Shown: positions 5,434 through 9,057 of the stretch, in pieces
How the letters are laid out: each line of letters starts with the position of its first letter
Numbering within the stretch: position 1 is the stretch's first letter
NCBI GenBank assembly: GCA_030688365.1
Contig: JAUYIE010000014.1
Span: forward strand, 1 to 9,057
DNA: 9,057 nt
Direction of reading: 5' to 3'
DNA from: a bacterium
GTDB taxonomy: Bacteria; Patescibacteria; ABY1; JACQRZ01
The notes under the pieces: generated by a model
Seen by the model: the letters and a program-made list of their open reading frames with translations, nothing else
What the model was told of the DNA's origin: nothing
Database searches by the model: none
Position numbers and translations under genes: made by a program

Positions 5434-7275
5434 ATGAAAAAGAAAAAGAAATACGCGTCTACAAAAGTGAAGACGTCGCAAGAAATCATTCCTGAGAAAA
5501 AAGTTCAAGGATACTTAATGTATCTTTTCGGTCTTGCATGGACACAAAAAAAGTCCATGATTGTTTTGTTGTCGCTGACTGTCCTTGGCGTATGTGCACG
5601 ATTAGCGGAACCGTATCTCTATAAGGTGGTAGTTGATACATTGAGTAATGGTTTGATTGCAGGAGTATTTGCTTCTGCACAAATGCAAACACTCATATGG
5701 GTAATCGTGATATGGTTCTTTTTGTCTATTTTGCAAAATGTTACCAGTTCACAAGCGTCATATTTAGTGTGGAAGGTCGGAACCACGATTTCACAAAAAG
5801 TTCACATTGCCGGATATCGACGACTATTGCGTATGGATTACTCTACGCACATGTCCCAACACTCCAGTCGATTTGCAAAGATCGTTGATGATGCGGATGT
5901 GAGTACATGGGAAATGACAAACTGGTGGTTGCGCCGTTTTACTTCTGCCATATTGGGATTTATCGGCATGCTCATCATTGCATTATCAGTCAGTTGGCAG
6001 ATGACATTGATTGCTATAGCAATTATTCCCCCCGGTTTGTGGTTTATCTTGCGCAATGTCCGCAAATATAGAGCGGAACAGCGCAGAGTCAATAAGATGT
6101 GGGAAGAAAAACACGAACACTTGTCTGACCAAGTGAGTAATATTGTAACATATAAACTCAACCCATTTGAGGATATTTTTCTGAAACGCCATGAAGTATA
6201 TAGTGCACGTGCAGCCAATGCTCAGATTGCTTTGGATAAAAAATGGCGACTGGTAGAAATGCTCAACCCTGATGCATTTGCTCGTTTTTTAGTGCTGGGC
6301 GTTGGAATTTTTTTTGTGAAAGATGGATCTATTACTCTTGGTACGCTTTTTATGTTTATGGGTCTGCTCAATGAGATCCTCACCCCACTTCATGTCTTGG
6401 GCGACATATTGCCTCAATATTCACGACGCGCACAACAAATTCAACGTTTGTTGATACTTTTTGAAAAAGAAGACAGTATCAAAAATGCTGAAAATCCTGT
6501 TCCATTTTCCAAAATAAGCGGGGAAATAGGATTTCATAATGTGTCGTACTCATATCCAAAAGAAAAGAGCAGTTTTGCATTGCAAAATATTTCGTTTGCT
6601 ATAAAGCCAAATCAGACGTTGGCACTGGTGGGATATTCTGGTTCGGGAAAAAGTACAATAATGTCGCTTCTCGTCCGTTTGGTTGATCCGACAAAAGGAC
6701 GTATTACGATTGATGGTATTGATCTGAGAGAGTTTCAGCCGGAAAAGTTGAAACGATACATTGGGACGGTGTTGCAGGAAAATTCTATGTACAATGAGAC
6801 GGTTGGCGCAAACATCGCATATGGTGACCCTCACGCGTCAAAGAAGCGTATTATAGAGGCGGCACAGCAAGCAGGCGCACATGAGTTTATCAGCAAGCTT
6901 CCAAAAGGGTATGAGACGATGATTGGTGAACGAGGTGTGCGACTTTCAGGCGGTGAAAAACAACGCATCGCTATTGCGCGTGCTATTCTTAAAAATCCAA
7001 AGATTGTGGTACTTGATGAACCGACCAGTGCGCTTGATAGTATTACAGAAAAAAAAGTGCAAGAAGGTATCAATGCATTGGTGCAAGGACGCACGACGAT
7101 TATCATTGCGCATCGTATTTCTACCGTGCATGACGCGGATATGACGATTGTGCTCAAAGACGGGAAAGTGATCGGACAAGGTCATCATACGGAGTTGATC
7201 AGGACATGTCCGACGTATAAAACAATGGTTAGTCTTCAATCTGAAGGATTTTTGCCTGATAATCCTGAAAGATAA
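5434..7275 (+). CDS. ABC exporter half-transporter (fused membrane and ATPase domains)
   Basis: A 613-residue type IV (MsbA/multidrug-type) exporter subunit, expected to work as a homodimer in the cytoplasmic membrane. A Lys-rich N-terminus (2-6) precedes the membrane domain (about 28-325), with helices near 41-60, 86-104, 170-187, 190-206, 282-296 and 300-320. The ATPase domain (about 363-605) is complete: Walker A G400-Y-S-G-S-G-K406-S, Q-loop Q448, signature L504-S-G-G-E-K-Q, Walker B I524-V-V-L-D528-E529, D-loop SALD (532-535) and switch His560. All catalytic residues are present, so the dimer should have two active sites. Substrate cannot be deduced; lipid, peptide or drug export are all possible. 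It has its own promoter and no obvious Shine-Dalgarno. An AAGGAG overlaps its stop codon. Confidence 0.93.
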   Translation: MKKKKKYASTKVKTSQEIIPEKKVQGYLMYLFGLAWTQKKSMIVLLSLTVLGVCARLAEPYLYKVVVDTLSNGLIAGVFASAQMQTLIWVIVIWFFLSILQNVTSSQASYLVWKVGTTISQKVHIAGYRRLLRMDYSTHMSQHSSRFAKIVDDADVSTWEMTNWWLRRFTSAILGFIGMLIIALSVSWQMTLIAIAIIPPGLWFILRNVRKYRAEQRRVNKMWEEKHEHLSDQVSNIVTYKLNPFEDIFLKRHEVYSARAANAQIALDKKWRLVEMLNPDAFARFLVLGVGIFFVKDGSITLGTLFMFMGLLNEILTPLHVLGDILPQYSRRAQQIQRLLILFEKEDSIKNAENPVPFSKISGEIGFHNVSYSYPKEKSSFALQNISFAIKPNQTLALVGYSGSGKSTIMSLLVRLVDPTKGRITIDGIDLREFQPEKLKRYIGTVLQENSMYNETVGANIAYGDPHASKKRIIEAAQQAGAHEFISKLPKGYETMIGERGVRLSGGEKQRIAIARAILKNPKIVVLDEPTSALDSITEKKVQEGINALVQGRTTIIIAHRISTVHDADMTIVLKDGKVIGQGHHTELIRTCPTYKTMVSLQSEGFLPDNPER

Positions 7276-7279
7276 GGAG
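7274..7279 (+). promoter_or_regulatory. Shine-Dalgarno-like AAGGAG over the ABC gene stop codon
   Basis: AAGGAG overlaps the TAA of the ABC exporter gene and lies 4 bases before an ATG at 7284. Most genes here lack such a site, so it is notable that a strong one precedes a weak-looking ORF. Confidence 0.4.
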
Positions 7280-7283
7280 TCTC

Positions 7284-7481
7284 ATGTTGGCGGGAAGGTA
7301 CGAATATCTGCGAAAGGTAAAAGAACAGAGATTGAGGTATTGCACCATTAATATTATATGCCATACAAAAAATATAAAGATACAGTGCCTCAACTCACGT
7401 TATACGAAACTAAATATTTGCAAAAACAATCAGTTGGGAGGAATATCATCATATATGAAGACGTCGTTTATCAAGATATAG
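7284..7481 (+). CDS. Possible small ORF after the ABC gene (65 aa), doubtful
   Basis: The ATG follows a good AAGGAG, which is the main support. The product (MLAGRYEYLRKVKEQRLRYC at the start) is basic and rich in Lys, Asn, Ile and Cys. It has no hydrophobic helix and no motif I recognise. From about residue 20 the composition looks like random translation of AT-rich DNA. It overlaps another candidate ORF in a different frame (7358-7489), and at most one is likely to be real. It could be a decayed gene that keeps only its translation start. I do not assign a function. Confidence 0.25.
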   Translation: MLAGRYEYLRKVKEQRLRYCTINIICHTKNIKIQCLNSRYTKLNICKNNQLGGISSYMKTSFIKI

Positions 7482-7489
7482 TATCTTAA
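7358..7489 (+). CDS. Possible 43-aa ORF, alternative frame
   Basis: ATG 7358 to TAA 7487 encodes 43 residues, starting MPYKKYKDTVPQLTLYETKY and ending GRNIIIYEDVVYQDIVS. Its composition looks more protein-like than the overlapping 65-aa frame, with a plausible strand-forming end. An in-frame TAA at 7349 lies just upstream, and before that the same frame is open back into the ABC gene (reading HVGGKVRISAKGKRTEIEVL). The two pieces may be one small gene broken by a stop. No Shine-Dalgarno precedes 7358 and I recognise no family. Confidence 0.28.
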   Translation: MPYKKYKDTVPQLTLYETKYLQKQSVGRNIIIYEDVVYQDIVS

Positions 7490-7498
7490 GCGCAGATA

Positions 7499-7527
7499 TT
7501 GAGAAAAAAGTAGTTTAGGTATAAGAT
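7499..7527 (+). promoter_or_regulatory. Possible promoter of the TspO gene
   Basis: TTGAGA (7499-7504), a 17-base spacer and TAAGAT (7522-7527) resemble a sigma-70-type promoter. Predicted start is near 7534, about 34 bases before the TspO ATG. The match is moderate and AT-rich DNA gives such hits by chance. Confidence 0.35.
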
Positions 7528-7567
7528 GATATATAAGAGCGATATCACTTTGTAATTTTATAACTGT

Positions 7568-8044
7568 ATGAAGGCGCATAATTTATTAAAATTAATTTTT
7601 TCCGTGGTAGTATGCGAGTTTGCAGGGATGCTTGGTGCAGTTTTTACAGCACCATCGGTTTCTGGTTGGTATGCGCAATTAGTACAGCCATCCTTTGTTG
7701 TACCAAACTGGCTATTTGGTGTGGTGTGGCCGATCCTTTATCTGCTTATGGGCATCGCAGCTTTTATAGTCTGGAATCAAAGAAAGACGTGTAAACACGT
7801 AAAACTTGCACTAGGTATATTTGGTGTACAACTGATTCTGAACTCGCTGTGGTCGATTATCTTTTTTGGCATGCACAACCCAGGCGCAGCATTGGTGGAG
7901 ATAGTTATGTTGTGGTTTTCTATTCTTGCCACTATCATTGCATTTTATAGAGTGTCCAAACATACATTATGGCTTTTGTTACCGTATATTCTCTGGGTAA
8001 GTTTCGCGGTATATCTTAACTATAGTATTTATATTTTAAATTAA
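7568..8044 (+). CDS. tspO: TspO/MBR family membrane protein (tryptophan-rich sensory protein)
   Basis: A 158-residue protein of the usual family length with five membrane helices: about 5-26, 47-69, 79-100, 106-127 and 134-154. Family marks are G33-W-Y...P41-S-F, P46-N-W-L-F-G-V-V-W54-P-I-L-Y58-L-L-M-G, Q88-L-I-L-N-S-L-W95-S-I-I-F-F, W116, and L137-L-P-Y-I-L-W143...F146-A..L150-N151 near the end. In other bacteria TspO binds porphyrins and related tetrapyrroles and affects oxygen- or stress-dependent regulation; mammalian TSPO is the mitochondrial homologue. Its role here is open, since the likely host group usually lacks haem synthesis. The ATG at 7568 has no Shine-Dalgarno. The SDR gene follows after 16 bases, so both may share a transcript. 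Confidence 0.93.
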   Translation: MKAHNLLKLIFSVVVCEFAGMLGAVFTAPSVSGWYAQLVQPSFVVPNWLFGVVWPILYLLMGIAAFIVWNQRKTCKHVKLALGIFGVQLILNSLWSIIFFGMHNPGAALVEIVMLWFSILATIIAFYRVSKHTLWLLLPYILWVSFAVYLNYSIYILN

Positions 8045-8060
8045 GTATTTTTTATATCCT

Positions 8061-8855
8061 ATGAAACTTCCTACAACGCAAGAGGTCATTGATCTTTCAG
8101 GAAAGACAGCTATCGTCACGGGTGGGGCGATGGGCATTGGGCTAGGGATAGTGCGGCGCTTGGCGCAAGCTGGCGCAAAAGTCGTCATTGCTGATCTGGA
8201 TAAAAAAGCAGGAGACAGTGCAGTAAAAGAAGTTCTTGCTGGTGGAGGGCAGGCAGTTTTTTTCCAGACGAACGTAGCAAATGAAAAAGATATAAAAAAG
8301 CTTGTTGTTTTTGTAGTCAAGAAATACGAGGGTATTGATATTTTGGTCAATAACGCAGGTATCTATCCTATGGTACCGATGGCGCAGATGGATAGCACGA
8401 CGTTTGAAAAAATCTTGTCAGTCAATCTAAAAAGTGTATTTTTTTCAACAAAAGCAGTGTCGCAAGCTATGATAAAAAAAGGTACGGGCGGTAAGATTAT
8501 AAATATTACATCTATTGATGCACTTCACCCGTCTAGTGTTGGTCTTGCTGCGTACGATGCTTCAAAACATGGATTGTGGGGATTTACTAAAAATACAGCA
8601 CTTGAGCTGGCACCATATAATATTTCTGTGAATGCAATAGCGCCAGGAGGTATCGCTACACCTGGTACTGGAACAGGAAAACCAACGAGTCCTGCGATGA
8701 AAGCTATTTTGAAACAATTTTTAGCCAAAATTCCGATGAGACGTATGGGTGATCCCGATGATATTGGCAAAGTGGCGTTATTCCTCGCATCTGACCTATC
8801 AAGTTACATGACTGGAACGCAAATAGTCGTAGATGGAGGTGTTTTGTTGACATAA
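8061..8855 (+). CDS. SDR-family NAD(P)-dependent oxidoreductase (classical short-chain dehydrogenase)
   Basis: A 264-residue classical SDR of typical length. It has the cofactor motif T20-G-G-A-M-G-I-G27, then D45 at the end of beta2 (VVIADLD), which points to NAD(H) over NADP(H). N97-N-A-G100 stabilises the fold. The catalytic tetrad is complete: N122, S151 (IINITSID), Y165 and K169 (YDASK). N191-A-I-A-P-G-G and the C-terminal 'D257...G-G' stretch also match. It resembles the FabG/glucose-dehydrogenase/3-hydroxyacyl-type group, but an SDR substrate cannot be read from such motifs. A gapped stretch rich in Gly, Thr and Pro (200-211) forms the substrate loop. It probably shares a transcript with tspO (16-base gap), but no functional link is apparent. 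No Shine-Dalgarno is visible. Confidence 0.92.
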   Translation: MKLPTTQEVIDLSGKTAIVTGGAMGIGLGIVRRLAQAGAKVVIADLDKKAGDSAVKEVLAGGGQAVFFQTNVANEKDIKKLVVFVVKKYEGIDILVNNAGIYPMVPMAQMDSTTFEKILSVNLKSVFFSTKAVSQAMIKKGTGGKIINITSIDALHPSSVGLAAYDASKHGLWGFTKNTALELAPYNISVNAIAPGGIATPGTGTGKPTSPAMKAILKQFLAKIPMRRMGDPDDIGKVALFLASDLSSYMTGTQIVVDGGVLLT

Positions 8856-8858
8856 AGG

Positions 8859-8900
8859 TACTTCATATAAAATACCGAATACTGTATAGTATGTGAAGTG
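8859..8900 (+). repeat. AT-rich hairpin after the SDR gene
   Basis: ACTTCATATA (8860-8869) pairs with TATGTGAAGT (8890-8899) with one wobble. An inner ATACT/AGTAT hairpin competes. No T run follows, so it is a weak terminator candidate; it may be the outer arm of the palindrome block to its right. Confidence 0.5.
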
Positions 8901-8917
8901 ATTTCGCATATAAGGTA

Positions 8918-9057
8918 GTTCGGCAAAATCGCTCCGCTCTTTTGCCGAACGGGTCGCGGTACCCGCTGCTCGTCGAGTCGCTTCGCGACATCGCCGAACA
9001 GCGGATATCCGAAATGTCAGTCGCCCCGCAGGCGGGTCGCCAGCCACTTCGGATATC
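8918..9057. repeat. GC-rich block of nested palindromes (intergenic repeat element), runs off right edge
   Basis: This block is about 63% GC by my count, against AT-rich genes. It holds: GTTCGGCAAAA/TTTTGCCGAAC (8918-8928 with 8940-8950, perfect 11 bp, 11-base loop); CGGGT/ACCCG (8950-8954 with 8961-8965); GTCGC/GCGAC (8977-8981 with 8985-8989); an inner CCCG/CGGG around 9025-9036; and GATATCCGAA/TTCGGATATC (9004-9013 with 9048-9057, perfect 10 bp). A further GCCGAAC at 8993-8999 can also pair with GTTCGGC. I see no protein motif on either strand. It resembles REP/BIME-like or MITE-like palindromic elements. Whether copies exist elsewhere cannot be seen here. Confidence 0.6.

Noticed and set aside
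5838..6218. 126-codon minus-strand frame inside the ABC exporter gene
   Set aside because: It is antisense to the well-supported membrane domain of the exporter and has no motif or start signal.
8799..9047. Minus-strand open frame of 82 codons across the palindrome block
   Set aside because: It spans the GC-rich repeat and the end of the SDR gene, is Arg/Ala-rich only where the DNA is GC-rich, shows no motif, and has no ribosome site.
8918..9057. tRNA or other known RNA gene
   Set aside because: No cloverleaf with a T-loop GTTCRA and CCA end can be drawn. The stems are simple nested palindromes.

Overview
The window looks like a piece of a chromosome from an uncultivated, low-GC bacterium, most likely a member of the Candidate Phyla Radiation (Patescibacteria, Parcubacteria-like). 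This is inference. It rests on compact one-strand gene packing, the general look of the proteins, genes that mostly lack a Shine-Dalgarno sequence, an IS1595-type transposase end of the kind common in those genomes, and a GC-rich intergenic palindrome block. The standard code fits: no frame needs TGA as a sense codon, and every recognised gene ends in TAA or TAG. All genes are on the + strand.

Layout. Positions 1-134 are the C-terminal end of an IS1595-family transposase running in from the left. A 67-aa protein follows (164-367); it looks like an isolated histidine-kinase dimerisation hairpin without the phospho-accepting histidine, and it ends in its own terminator. Next is a tight pair: a sugar-nucleotide pyrophosphorylase with a beta-helix tail (450-1448) and a P-loop nucleotide-kinase-like protein (1450-2043). 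A four-helix membrane protein follows (2090-2470).

The core of the window is 2539-5286, a three-gene flavin redox operon. It encodes a membrane-anchored FMN-binding domain protein carrying a covalent flavinylation motif, an ApbE-type FAD:protein FMN transferase, and a fusion of an NqrB/RnfD-like membrane domain with a ferredoxin-NADP-reductase-like FAD/NAD domain. Together they would form a minimal NAD(P)H-to-outside electron conduit: NAD(P)H, FAD in the reductase domain, flavin in the membrane domain, covalent FMN on the outer face. The operon has its own extended -10 promoter and ends at tandem hairpins, the second a strong terminator.

Downstream are an ABC exporter half-transporter (5434-7275), a roughly 290-bp stretch holding at most one small uncertain ORF, a TspO/MBR-family membrane protein (7568-8044), and an SDR oxidoreductase (8061-8855). 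The last 200 bp hold several nested hairpins of about 63% GC, very different from the AT-rich genes, and look like a repeated intergenic element.
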